DNA of 64,000 bases from Lactococcus lactis (GTDB taxonomy: Bacteria > Bacillota > Bacilli > Lactobacillales > Streptococcaceae). The first letter of the stretch is position 1; each line of letters begins with the position of its first letter. The position numbers and the translations under genes were made by a program. Shown here in pieces: positions 26,783-36,070 of this stretch. Location of the stretch: positions 1,736,001 through 1,800,000 of the forward strand of contig NZ_CP118969.1 in assembly GCF_029023865.1 (NCBI RefSeq), read 5' to 3'. The notes under the pieces are model-generated. The model was not told where the DNA came from. It saw only the letters and a list, made by a program, of their open reading frames with translations, and did not search any database.

Positions 26783-27973
26783 TTAACTTGTATATAAAGC
26801 ATTAATTTCGACATATTTATAAGTCAAATCACAGCCCCAAGCCTGACCCAAGCCACTTCCAGCATTCAAGTCAGCAATAATTTCAATTTTATCTTCTTTT
26901 AATTTCTCAGAAAGAAAAGCTGCATCAAAGTCAACTGGTGTTGAATGATAAAGCACAAGTTCATCTTGAAGTTTTAATTCAATATCAGAAACTTCAAAAT
27001 TAGCCACCTGACCAATTGACGAAATAATCCGCCCCCAGTTAGGGTGTGCACCAAAAATTGCCGTTTTAACTAAACTTGAACCCACAATTTTTTTGGCAAT
27101 AAATCGCGCTGTTAAATCATTTGGCGCTCCTTTGACGGTCACTTCAATCAGTTTAGTTGCACCTTCACCATCAGCGGCGATTTGTTTGGCTAAGGACTGA
27201 CAAACCTTTGCCAGCATTTCTTTAAACAAAAGATAGTCTGAACTTCCTTCTAAAATTTCATTATTTTTAGCTTGGCCATTTGCCATCAACAAAACAGTAT
27301 CATTCGTTGAAGTATCTCCATCCACTGTAATCTGATTAAATGTCGTTTCAATAATTTCTGATAATGTTTTTTGTAGTAAAGCTTGAGCAATTTTTGCATC
27401 CGTCGTAATAAAAGCAAGCATGGTTGCCATATTTGGATGAATCATCCCCGATCCCTTACAAACCCCGGCCATATTCACGATTTGACCCCCAATTTCAGCT
27501 TCAAAGTTAATTGTTTTAGTTTGGGTATCTGTTGTTAAAATGGCTTTGGCAAAATATGCTGCTGTCCCTTCATTTTTGGATAACTTTGAAATCCCTGTGG
27601 CAATTTTTTCCATCGGAAGCTGTACTCCAATGACCCCTGTTGAGCAAACCGCCACTTCCTCAGCTTTGAGTTCAAATTTTTCAGCAAGCAATTTTTGTGT
27701 TTTCAAAGCATTTGCATAACCCTGCTCGCCTGTTACTGCATTGGCAACCGCCGAATTACAAATAATGGCCCGTGCTTGTCCTTTTTTGACAATTTGACGG
27801 TCAATCAATACTGGCGCTGCACAAACCTTATTGGTTGTAAAAACGCCAGCAATCGCAGCTGGAACTTGACTTAGTATTAACCCTAAATCTAAGTTTTTAT
27901 ATTTTAATTGTGCATGAACAGCATCTGCCAAAAATCCCTTTGGACTTGCAATTGTCCCTTTTATTTCTTTCAT
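26783..27973 (-). CDS. argJ: Bifunctional ornithine acetyltransferase/N-acetylglutamate synthase (396 aa)
   Basis: It recycles the acetyl group from N-acetylornithine to glutamate and may also make N-acetylglutamate from acetyl-CoA. The self-cleavage site is in KGSGMIHPNMATML (cleavage before the Thr of ATML, splitting alpha and beta chains). Its presence explains why no argE is needed. The gene starts 11 bp after argC. Confidence 0.96.
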   Translation of the reverse strand: MKEIKGTIASPKGFLADAVHAQLKYKNLDLGLILSQVPAAIAGVFTTNKVCAAPVLIDRQIVKKGQARAIICNSAVANAVTGEQGYANALKTQKLLAEKFELKAEEVAVCSTGVIGVQLPMEKIATGISKLSKNEGTAAYFAKAILTTDTQTKTINFEAEIGGQIVNMAGVCKGSGMIHPNMATMLAFITTDAKIAQALLQKTLSEIIETTFNQITVDGDTSTNDTVLLMANGQAKNNEILEGSSDYLLFKEMLAKVCQSLAKQIAADGEGATKLIEVTVKGAPNDLTARFIAKKIVGSSLVKTAIFGAHPNWGRIISSIGQVANFEVSDIELKLQDELVLYHSTPVDFDAAFLSEKLKEDKIEIIADLNAGSGLGQAWGCDLTYKYVEINALYTS

Positions 27974-27984
27974 TTCTTCCTCTT

Positions 27985-29007
27985 CTAAAGACTTGGCATA
28001 AATTTCAAGCCTAAACTTTCATCGTAGCCAAATAACTGATTAAAATTTTGTACTGCTTGTCCGGCAGCCCCTTTCATAAGATTGTCAATCACCGAAACAA
28101 CTGACAAAACATTTGTCACTGGATTATAAGCTAATCCAATATCGCAAAAATTGGTCCCAATCACATCTGAGAGTTGGGGCATTTGTCGTCGAATTCTGAC
28201 AAAGTTTTTTGTCGCATAGACCTGTTCATAAGCATTTTTTATCGTTTCAAAATCAAAATCAGCTGCAACTTTTGCATAGCTACTAACAAAAATCCCTCGA
28301 CTCACAGGAATTAAAGAAGTTGAAAATTGCAAGGCTTGAAAATTTGAATTCCAAATCTTCAATTGTTGAGCAATTTCTGGAATATGTTGATGACTATTGA
28401 TTTTATACATGGACATATTATCGACAACATTCACAAAATGACTCGCGTCAGACAGACCTTTTCCGGCTCCCGAAAGTCCTGACTTGGCATCCACAATGAT
28501 TGAGTCTAAATCAATCATCTTATTTTTAACTAACGGATAAAGTGCAAGTAGTGTGGCTGTTGCATAGCAACCTGGATTCGCTATATAGTTAGCTTTTGCT
28601 TGACCAATGTCTGCCAGATTATATTGAGCGCTTAATAAATATTCATTTTTTAAATTTGTATTTTTATACCATTTATTGTATATTTCTAAATCAGCTAATC
28701 GAAAATCTCCTGATAAATCAATGACAGGAAAATTATTATCAATAAAAGTTAAAGCTAATTTTTGACTAACACCCGCTGAGGTTGCAAAGAAAACCGCATC
28801 ACATTCTGCCATAATTTCTTCTTCATTAAATTCACTGATAGTCAAGTCAGTCAAGCCTTCAAGTTGCGGAAAGCACTCTGATAATTTTTCTCCATAATGA
28901 CTTGTTGCATATATTTTTGTTACTTCTACTTCTGGATGATAATAGAAAATTCGGAACAGTTCTAAGCCGCTATAACCTCTAATTCCGACAATTGCTACTT
29001 TTTTCAT
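27985..29007 (-). CDS. argC: N-acetyl-gamma-glutamyl-phosphate reductase (340 aa)
   Basis: This NADPH enzyme makes N-acetylglutamate semialdehyde. The Rossmann motif GIRGYSGLELFR (about 8-19) and catalytic cysteine in NPGCYATA (about 147) are seen. It is the first gene of the arg operon. The ribosome site is weak (GAAAGTG). Confidence 0.96.
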   Translation of the reverse strand: MKKVAIVGIRGYSGLELFRIFYYHPEVEVTKIYATSHYGEKLSECFPQLEGLTDLTISEFNEEEIMAECDAVFFATSAGVSQKLALTFIDNNFPVIDLSGDFRLADLEIYNKWYKNTNLKNEYLLSAQYNLADIGQAKANYIANPGCYATATLLALYPLVKNKMIDLDSIIVDAKSGLSGAGKGLSDASHFVNVVDNMSMYKINSHQHIPEIAQQLKIWNSNFQALQFSTSLIPVSRGIFVSSYAKVAADFDFETIKNAYEQVYATKNFVRIRRQMPQLSDVIGTNFCDIGLAYNPVTNVLSVVSVIDNLMKGAAGQAVQNFNQLFGYDESLGLKFMPSL

Positions 29008-29021
29008 ATTTACACACTTTC

Positions 29022-29088
29022 TATGTATTTTTATACACTATACTACTCTATTTTTTATTTGTCAAGAATTTTATGTATTATTATACTT
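29022..29088 (-). promoter_or_regulatory. argC promoter with two ARG boxes
   Basis: On the minus strand, -35 TTGACA (29060-29065), 17-bp spacer and -10 TATAGT (29037-29042). Two near-identical 17-bp ARG-box-like sequences flank it: TATGTATTTTTATACAC (29022-29038, touching the -10) and TATGTATTATTATACTT (29072-29088, upstream of -35), both read on plus. ArgR/AhrC-type arginine repressors bind such ATGTAT-N-ATACA boxes. Repression by arginine is expected. Confidence 0.75.
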
Positions 29089-29145
29089 TTTTAAACAAAA
29101 AAAGAGAAAGAATTAATTTCTTTCTCTTTGATAATTCATTAATTT

Positions 29146-29778
29146 TTAGTTTTCATAAATTCCGATATGCTCATGTTGATGGCTTCCATCCTCAATCATA
29201 TTAAGCACAGCCTCGGCGTAATCAGCATATGAAATTCGACTTTTACCCGCTTTATTATGTTCTAAAACATCGCCGGTAATTGTATAATTATTTGTTTGTG
29301 CTCCTTCTGGGTCAAAAAATTCTGCAGGAGAGAAGAAGGTCACATTAAGTTTTGAAGCTTCATAAATCAAGCTTGCTTTTGCCATCTCTAAAAGAGTTGG
29401 ATAGTAAGGTAAATCTGTTGGTGTCACATCAAGCAAGCGTTTTTCGTGACTTTCATCAAGATAGAGAGAGCTTGCTCCCCCAACAACAATTAAACGACTA
29501 TCTATATTTTCAAGAAGTTTTATCATCACATGGGCTACTTTTGAATAATCTTCCTCATGACCTGCCGGTGCCCGATGCGCTAAAACGATTGCATCGAATC
29601 CTGCTAAGTCTTCAGAAGTTAATTCAAAAATATCTTTTTCAAGAATAGTAGTCACTTCAACTTTTAATCGTGCTTTATTTCTAACAATGGCAGTCACTTC
29701 ATGACCGCGCCCAAATGCTTTTTGAGCGATTAAACTTCCTGCCTTACCAGAAGCAGCAATTACAGCGATTTTTTTCAT
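29146..29778 (-). CDS. NAD(P)-binding Rossmann protein, NmrA/YwnB-like (210 aa)
   Basis: This is an atypical short-chain reductase-like protein with N-terminal dinucleotide motif AASGKAGSLIAQKAFGRGHEV (about 8-28) and the conserved DGSHQHEHIGIYEN-type C-terminus found in YwnB/YlbE-like proteins. No catalytic YxxxK pair is obvious, so it may be a sensor or epimerase of unknown substrate. Monocistronic by position. Confidence 0.75.
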   Translation of the reverse strand: MKKIAVIAASGKAGSLIAQKAFGRGHEVTAIVRNKARLKVEVTTILEKDIFELTSEDLAGFDAIVLAHRAPAGHEEDYSKVAHVMIKLLENIDSRLIVVGGASSLYLDESHEKRLLDVTPTDLPYYPTLLEMAKASLIYEASKLNVTFFSPAEFFDPEGAQTNNYTITGDVLEHNKAGKSRISYADYAEAVLNMIEDGSHQHEHIGIYEN

Positions 29779-29881
29779 AAAAAGCTCTCCAATCTCTTAT
29801 TTATTTTAATTATAACAAATTAAGTAATTCTGACTTCTAAAAATGGTTCAAAAAAAACAGCCTGAGCTGCTTTTCATTTAT

Positions 29882-30391
29882 TTAACGACTCAAATCAACT
29901 CTTTTACCTAATTTATCCATGACAAATGCCCCGATAAATAAGCTGGCAAATTCACCTAGAGCTAATGTCCCCCAGGTCAGCAAAAATGGTGTTCCTGCGA
30001 CAAATTTTAATTCAAGAGCAATGGTGAACATACTTATCGAAAAGAAAATTGCAAAAAAGAAAAATGCTTTATTTAACTGACCATTCCAAAAATAATCTTT
30101 TTTAAAGCGGTCAAACAAAAGGACACCAAGACTTAAGAATACTAAAGTTGACAAACCACCGACAATCACATCTACCCAAGTGAAAGATAAAAAGTTTGAA
30201 ATCATACAACCAATTGTCACCGCAATAATATATTTTTTATTGAAGAAGGCTGTAAAATTCAACATTTCTGACACTCGAAATTGAATAGGTCCGTAAGAAA
30301 TTGCGCTCAAACCTGGTGTCATCGTTAGAATAACATACAGGGCCGCAACAATTGCGATTGTAACAATATCATAAGTTTTTGATTTTTTCAA
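29882..30391 (-). CDS. queT: Queuosine precursor transporter QueT (169 aa)
   Basis: This membrane S-component of an ECF-type importer is expected to bring in the queuosine precursor preQ1. There are about five or six hydrophobic helices, and ISYGPIQFRVSEMLNF is typical of the family (formerly COG4708). The start is set at TTG 30391 (protein begins MKKSKTYDIV) because AAAGGAGAA lies just upstream as the final part of a preQ1-II riboswitch. A longer in-frame reading to 30454 merely translates the riboswitch. Confidence 0.9.
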   Translation of the reverse strand: MKKSKTYDIVTIAIVAALYVILTMTPGLSAISYGPIQFRVSEMLNFTAFFNKKYIIAVTIGCMISNFLSFTWVDVIVGGLSTLVFLSLGVLLFDRFKKDYFWNGQLNKAFFFFAIFFSISMFTIALELKFVAGTPFLLTWGTLALGEFASLFIGAFVMDKLGKRVDLSR

Positions 30392-30480
30392 AAGGTTCTC
30401 CTTTGGCGACAAAATTCGCCTATAATATGCTTGAGCAAAGGGATGAAGGCTCAAGGGTTAACTCACTATTGAGCAACGTT
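30392..30480 (-). promoter_or_regulatory. preQ1-II riboswitch controlling queT
   Basis: On the minus strand, the optional first hairpin CTCA-ATAG-TGAG is followed by the P2 stem CTTGAGC/GCTCAAG (30449-30455 with 30430-30436), the conserved CATATTATA linker and the final stem GGCGA/TCGCC, which leads directly into CCAAAGGAGAA, the ribosome site of queT. Order, spacing and the CATATTA and CGCC-AAAGGAGAA segments fit the preQ1-II class known upstream of COG4708 genes in streptococci and lactococci. Binding of preQ1 should hide the ribosome site. An extended -10 TGCTAAAAT (hexamer 30484-30489) lies upstream. Confidence 0.9.
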
Positions 30481-30755
30481 TTTATTTTAGCAGATTTTTT
30501 GCGAAATGAAAAGGATTGACAAATATTTGCTTTCATCTAATTATTATTTGGTCATTATTTTTACTAACGAAGGAATCATTCTTTGTACTCGATAGAAATT
30601 CTAACAGGAGCATCGGAATATCCTGCCAACAAAAAAGCAAAAAAATTACTGACAGAAATTTTTTCACAGAAAACAAGCAATTGAACAACTTATCAGTAAA
30701 AATCAACAAGTCTGTCAGTACTTTTGTAGTTAATACAGACTTTCCCACAATAAAT
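30481..30755. other. Non-coding stretch with TTACTGAC words
   Basis: Apart from the queT promoter this stretch holds TTACTGACAG near 30647, ATCAGTAA near 30688 and CTGTCAGTAC near 30711. Open frames exist on both strands but show no family resemblance and no convincing ribosome sites. I see no gene. Confidence 0.5.
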
Positions 30756-30787
30756 AAAAGACTTACCAACATGCTGATAAGTCTTTC
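30756..30787 (-). terminator. Terminator after the SDR gene
   Basis: AAAGACTTA and TAAGTCTTT pair with a 12-nt loop; the minus strand continues TTTATTTATT. Confidence 0.75.
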
Positions 30788-30795
30788 AATATCTT

Positions 30796-31527
30796 TTATT
30801 TGATTGTCCAGCCACCATCAATCGGGACAATTGCTCCTGACATATAAGAGGCTTGTGGACTTGCTAAAAAGAGGGTCAAATCAGCCACTTCGCGAGGACT
30901 AGCCCATCGTTTAGCTGGTGTCTCATCAGCTACCCATTGAGCCATCTGACCATTATTTTCAGTGAAATCAGCCGCATTCATCGGTGTATTGATGGCACCT
31001 GGAGCGATGGCTGCTACTTGAATCCCGTGTTGCGCTTCATCCAAAGCTAACTGTTTTGTCAACCCAACAATGGCATGTTTACTGGCCGTATAAGCGACGC
31101 CACCACCACCGGCAACCAAGCCAGCAACCGAAGCCATATTGATAATTACGCCTGATTTTTGAGCTTTCATTTTTGGCAAGAATGCTGAAATCATCAAATA
31201 CATCGAATTGAGATTCGTTGATAAAATTCGTTGCCATTCTGCAAAGTCAGTTTCTTCCAAAGTTTTATAAGCATCCAAAACGCCCGCTGTATTGAGTAAA
31301 ACATCAATACTTCCCACTTCGTCAGCCAATTTTTCAACTGATTGAGCATCGGAAACATCAAGAATTTTTACTGACAGATTTTTTGAATTAATGACAGATT
31401 CGTCAGTAAATTCTTGTAAGTCCACAGCAACAACCTCTGCGCCTTTGGCTAAAAATACTTTTGTTTGAGCCAAGCCAATACCACTGGCAGCACCTGTAAT
31501 TAGCACTTTTTTCCCAGAAAATTTCAT
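30796..31527 (-). CDS. Short-chain dehydrogenase/reductase (243 aa)
   Basis: This classical SDR has cofactor motif TGAASGIGLAQ (about 11-21), LNTAGVL (NNAG-like), catalytic Tyr-Lys in YTASKHA (about 150-156) and PGAINTPM. The closest families are 3-oxoacyl-ACP reductase-like or acetoin/butanediol-type dehydrogenases; substrate unknown. It starts 16 bp after the Tad2-like gene and is probably co-transcribed with it. The ribosome site is weak (AGG). Confidence 0.85.
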   Translation of the reverse strand: MKFSGKKVLITGAASGIGLAQTKVFLAKGAEVVAVDLQEFTDESVINSKNLSVKILDVSDAQSVEKLADEVGSIDVLLNTAGVLDAYKTLEETDFAEWQRILSTNLNSMYLMISAFLPKMKAQKSGVIINMASVAGLVAGGGGVAYTASKHAIVGLTKQLALDEAQHGIQVAAIAPGAINTPMNAADFTENNGQMAQWVADETPAKRWASPREVADLTLFLASPQASYMSGAIVPIDGGWTIK

Positions 31528-31543
31528 TTTGTAGCCTATCTAT

Positions 31544-31795
31544 CTATTCAACCAAGGCCCAATCATCAGCCAAAACATCGCAAGGCGTTGGGGCCCACAT
31601 TGAAAAACCTTCACCCTCTCCCGAGACATTAATCAAGAAATAAGGGGTAACTTCCAACTTCTCACCAGATTCTAAAACAATCGAATCATAGAGTTTAACA
31701 TAATTTTCGGCACCAGACCAGCCTTGTGTTCTGACTACTTTTTTCCCAGCTTTAAGTAAAGCTAATGCTTCTTCAAAAGTCATTTTTTCCTCCAT
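31544..31795 (-). CDS. DUF2829 / Tad2-like protein (83 aa)
   Basis: This small cytoplasmic protein matches the DUF2829 pattern: MTFEEALALLKAGKKVVR at residues 5-22, a QGW segment, then PYFLI and the C-terminal MWAPTPCDVLADDW (family form WxPsqxDllAeDW). DUF2829 is the fold of Tad2 (Thoeris anti-defence 2), phage proteins that bind the cyclic ADP-ribose signal of Thoeris immunity; chromosomal copies of unknown role also exist. It is upstream of an SDR gene with a 16-bp gap. GAGG precedes the start. Whether it binds a nucleotide signal here is unknown. Confidence 0.75.
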   Translation of the reverse strand: MEEKMTFEEALALLKAGKKVVRTQGWSGAENYVKLYDSIVLESGEKLEVTPYFLINVSGEGEGFSMWAPTPCDVLADDWALVE

Positions 31796-31915
31796 ATTGT
31801 TTAAAACATACTGAATTTATTATAACAAAGTTCGAGAGGTTTTTGATAAATGAAAACCAGTTTTAACTATCCGATAGATTCAACTAATAAATAGTCCTCA
31901 AAAATTATACTCTAT
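31796..31915. other. Upstream region of the Tad2-like gene, no gene seen
   Basis: AT-rich; contains the probable promoter region of the Tad2-like/SDR pair on minus. I cannot assign boxes firmly. Confidence 0.3.
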
Positions 31916-31944
31916 TTGTTCCCCTTAAAATTTTGTGCTATAAT
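31916..31944 (+). promoter_or_regulatory. Promoter of the antisense RNA
   Basis: TTGTTC (31916-31921), 17-bp spacer, perfect TATAAT (31939-31944) on the plus strand, pointing toward the 3' end of the small-peptide gene. Confidence 0.65.
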
Positions 31945-31950
31945 AAGTTC

Positions 31951-32052
31951 AACAAAGTGCAACACGCGAAAAAAAAAACGGTCTGCTCTAACAGGCCGCG
32001 TGTTCAAACTTGGTTATGGTGGGACTAGTCGCTAATTGCGATTAGTTTTTTT
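31951..32052 (+). ncRNA. Candidate antitoxin antisense RNA (about 100 nt)
   Basis: A plus-strand transcript from the promoter at 31916-31944 would run to a terminator formed by CTAGTCGC/GCGATTAG (one G-U pair) plus a T7 run ending near 32052. It begins with a hairpin (GGTCTG/CAGGCC at 31980-31997) inside flanking AACACGCG/CGCGTGTT arms. About 80 nt overlap the 3' part of the opposite small-peptide mRNA, including its last codons and stop. This 3'-overlapping convergent layout is that of TxpA/RatA and BsrG/SR4 type I systems (established in Bacillus); function here is inferred. Confidence 0.55.
31969..31998 (-). terminator. Terminator of the small hydrophobic peptide mRNA
   Basis: CGGCCTG and CAGACCG pair (one mismatch) around a 6-nt loop and are followed on the minus strand by ten T (31978-31969). 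Confidence 0.7.
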
Positions 32053-32127
32053 AATTTCAAGCCAGAGCCTAACTAGATTAATTACGAAGTTCAAAACTTC
32101 GATAATCATCCCAAGTACCGCTAGCAT
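32032..32127 (-). CDS. Candidate type I toxin: small hydrophobic membrane peptide (31 aa)
   Basis: The peptide begins MLAVLGMIIEVLNF, continues as one hydrophobic helix to VRLWL and ends in the charged tail EIKKTNRN. This is the usual form of Fst/TxpA/holin-like type I toxins, although I cannot assign a family by sequence alone. GAGAGGA lies 4 nt before ATG. An in-frame alternative ATG at 32166 (44 aa, begins MKTKCFLGYGEDF) also has a good GGAGAAGG site. An 11-nt segment CTTGGTTATGG just before the inner ribosome site is complementary to CCATAACCAAG after the stop codon (32009-32019), so the mRNA can fold end to end. A promoter is likely at 32241-32246. Confidence 0.6.
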   Translation of the reverse strand: MLAVLGMIIEVLNFVINLVRLWLEIKKTNRN

Positions 32128-32235
32128 GAAATCCTCTCCATAACCAAGGAAACACTTTGTCTTCATAGGCACCTTCTCCATCTAGAATTTGTCAGGGCGC
32201 ATGAAACCAAGTGAACACTAAGAGCTTTCTCTCCT

Positions 32236-32246
32236 GATATACTATA
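32236..32246 (-). promoter_or_regulatory. Likely -10 region of the small-peptide mRNA
   Basis: TATAGTATATC on the minus strand directly after the metG terminator. The -35 is weak (TTTCAC or CTTTCA inside the terminator stem), so the promoter assignment is tentative. It would give a 5' leader of about 100 nt. Confidence 0.4.
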
Positions 32247-32251
32247 CGTAA

Positions 32252-32282
32252 AAAAACGTGAAAGATAACAAATCTTTCACAT
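32252..32282. terminator. Terminator after metG
   Basis: GTGAAAGAT (32258-32266) pairs with ATCTTTCAC (32272-32280), T-run on both sides. Confidence 0.8.
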
Positions 32283-32302
32283 TTTTTATTGTCTAATTAA
32301 TT

Positions 32303-34356
<2,054 letters not shown>

Positions 34357-34390
34357 AAAAACCTCTAAAATCGCATTGTCTGATTAAGTT

Positions 34391-34399
34391 TGTTATAAT
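34391..34399 (+). promoter_or_regulatory. Extended -10 promoter of exoA
   Basis: TGTTATAAT on plus, with no clear -35. It lies about 75 nt upstream of the exoA start. Confidence 0.5.
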
Positions 34400-34472
34400 T
34401 ATCATAGAAAAGTTAAGAATTCCTTTAAGTCACAGCTCTTTGGAAATTCTTTTAAAAAATAAAGGAACGATT

Positions 34473-35330
34473 ATGAACTATAAATTTATCTCATGGAATA
34501 TTGACTCACTCAATGCTGCATTGACTGGAACCTCAGAACGTGCTGCCCTTTCTCTTGCTGTTGTTAAAAATCTTGCCCAAGCACAACCAGACGTTTTAGC
34601 CATTCAAGAAACCAAACTTCCTTCTACTGGACCTAAAAAAGCTCATTTGGAAGTTTTGGAAGAACTGTTTAAAGGTTATAAAATCGTCTGGCGTTCATCA
34701 GTAGAACCCGCTCGTAAAGGATATTCTGGAACAATGATTCTTTATAAAGAAACTCTACCAGAACCAGCTATCACTTTTCCTGAAATTGATGCTCCTGAAC
34801 CTATGGATGCCGAAGGTCGAATCATCACCCTTGAATTTCCTGACTTCTTTGTCACTACGGTTTATACACCAAATGCGCAAGAAGGTCTGACACGACTTGA
34901 TTTACGTGGAATTTGGGATGATAACTATCGTGACTATCTCACAAGCCTTGATGCTCAAAAACCAGTCTTTGCTTGTGGAGATTTCAATGCAGCCTATACA
35001 GAAATCGACTTAGCCAATCCCCGTGGTAATCACAACTCAGCTGGATTTACTGATCAAGAACGTGAAAAATTTGGTCAACTTTTAGAGGCTGGATTTACTG
35101 ATACATTTCGTCAACTCCATGGTCAAGTTGAGAAATTTTATGAAGAAGGACGTAGTATTTATACTTGGTTTGCCCAACGTGCAAAAACTTCAAAACTAAA
35201 TAATTCAGGTTGGAGAATTGACTACTGGCTGGTTTCCAATCGTCTTGCCCAAGCAGTTAAAGTTTCTGAACCCCTTGATTCTGGTGAACGTTTAGACCAC
35301 GTCCCCATTCTCTTAGAATTTGAACTCTAA
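34473..35330 (+). CDS. exoA: Exodeoxyribonuclease III / AP endonuclease (285 aa)
   Basis: This DNA repair enzyme of the endonuclease/exonuclease/phosphatase fold cuts at abasic sites and removes 3' blocking groups. Conserved blocks are QETKLP (metal Glu), GYSGTMILY, VYTPNAQ, CGDFNAAY, RIDYWLVS and the final LDHVPILLE (catalytic His). The start at 34473 (MNYKFISWN) follows AAAGGAACG; an in-frame extension upstream to 34278 would run through the promoter and has no conserved sequence. Confidence 0.95.
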   Translation: MNYKFISWNIDSLNAALTGTSERAALSLAVVKNLAQAQPDVLAIQETKLPSTGPKKAHLEVLEELFKGYKIVWRSSVEPARKGYSGTMILYKETLPEPAITFPEIDAPEPMDAEGRIITLEFPDFFVTTVYTPNAQEGLTRLDLRGIWDDNYRDYLTSLDAQKPVFACGDFNAAYTEIDLANPRGNHNSAGFTDQEREKFGQLLEAGFTDTFRQLHGQVEKFYEEGRSIYTWFAQRAKTSKLNNSGWRIDYWLVSNRLAQAVKVSEPLDSGERLDHVPILLEFEL

Positions 35331-35333
35331 AAT

Positions 35334-35358
35334 AAAAGAACCTTAAAGGTTCTTTTTT
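35334..35358 (+). terminator. Terminator after exoA
   Basis: AAAAGAACC/GGTTCTTTT stem with TTAAA loop and T-run. Confidence 0.8.
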
Positions 35359-35359
35359 A

Positions 35360-35388
35360 TTGTCAATAAAACAAATAGAGACTATAAT
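35360..35388 (+). promoter_or_regulatory. Promoter of the GNAT gene
   Basis: TTGTCA (35360-35365), 17-bp spacer, TATAAT (35383-35388). Leader of about 18 nt. Confidence 0.7.
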
Positions 35389-35412
35389 TGAGTAAAAATA
35401 GTTGAGGAGAAC

Positions 35413-35976
35413 ATGTTTATGGTTAATAAAAATTTAGTTTTAGCAGAGCATCAGACCTTAGAAACTGAACGCTTGATACTTAGAAAATTACAACTTGAGG
35501 ATGCCCAAGAAATGTTTAACTATGCTTCTAATCCTGAAGTTGCTCGTTTTACTAGCTTTGAACCACATGATTCCATAGAAACAACTAAAGCCACAATTGC
35601 CAAGTTTTTTCTGCCTAACAGCCTCTATCATTGGGGGATTGTTGAAAAAACTTCAGGTCAGCTCATTGGTGAAATTTTTCTTAATCCTATCAATGAAAAA
35701 ACAGTCGAACTGGGTTGGATTTTAAATCAAGACCATTGGGGAAAAGGGATTATGCCAGAAGCTGCTGAATGTCTTTTGGCGCTTTCTTTCGATAAATTAG
35801 AAGTTAAAGTTATTCAAGCTAAACATTTTACAGAAAATGCAAAGTCTGGACGGGTCATGGAGAAGTTAGGAATGAAACACTTAGGAAAGGTTTATTCTTA
35901 CTTTCCTAAGTTTGAAAATCCTCTTCTTACAGACTATTGGGCAATTACTAGAGATGAGTATGACTTACTTCATTGA
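35413..35976 (+). CDS. GNAT N-acetyltransferase, RimJ/RimL-like (187 aa)
   Basis: This acetyl-CoA-dependent acetyltransferase shows the RimJ/RimL pattern: LETERLILRKL at residues 16-26, then ELGWILNQDHWGKGIMPEA (acetyl-CoA pyrophosphate loop Q/R-x-x-G-x-A equivalent, about 97-115) and AKHFTENAKSGRVMEKLGM. Substrate may be a ribosomal protein N-terminus, an antibiotic or a small molecule. GAGGAG precedes two closely spaced ATGs (35413 and 35419); either may be used. Confidence 0.85.
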   Translation: MFMVNKNLVLAEHQTLETERLILRKLQLEDAQEMFNYASNPEVARFTSFEPHDSIETTKATIAKFFLPNSLYHWGIVEKTSGQLIGEIFLNPINEKTVELGWILNQDHWGKGIMPEAAECLLALSFDKLEVKVIQAKHFTENAKSGRVMEKLGMKHLGKVYSYFPKFENPLLTDYWAITRDEYDLLH

Positions 35977-36070
35977 CTTACGAACGAAAGGTTTTCTAAT
36001 AAAAAGGTTTATTTTTTTAGATTTTTGTGGTAGTCTTAAAATATAAAAAAAGATGACGAAAGGCTACTAA

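Noticed and set aside
30516-30803. Open frames on both strands in the queT-SDR gap (about 79-95 codons)
   Set aside because: They run through TTACTGAC words and the SDR terminator, have no family resemblance and no good ribosome sites.
31969-32052. Classical par/Fst arrangement with direct repeats
   Set aside because: The repeat shared by the two ends of the mRNA is inverted, not direct, so the antisense RNA matches the ribosome-site sequence rather than complementing it. The overlap geometry fits TxpA/RatA better.
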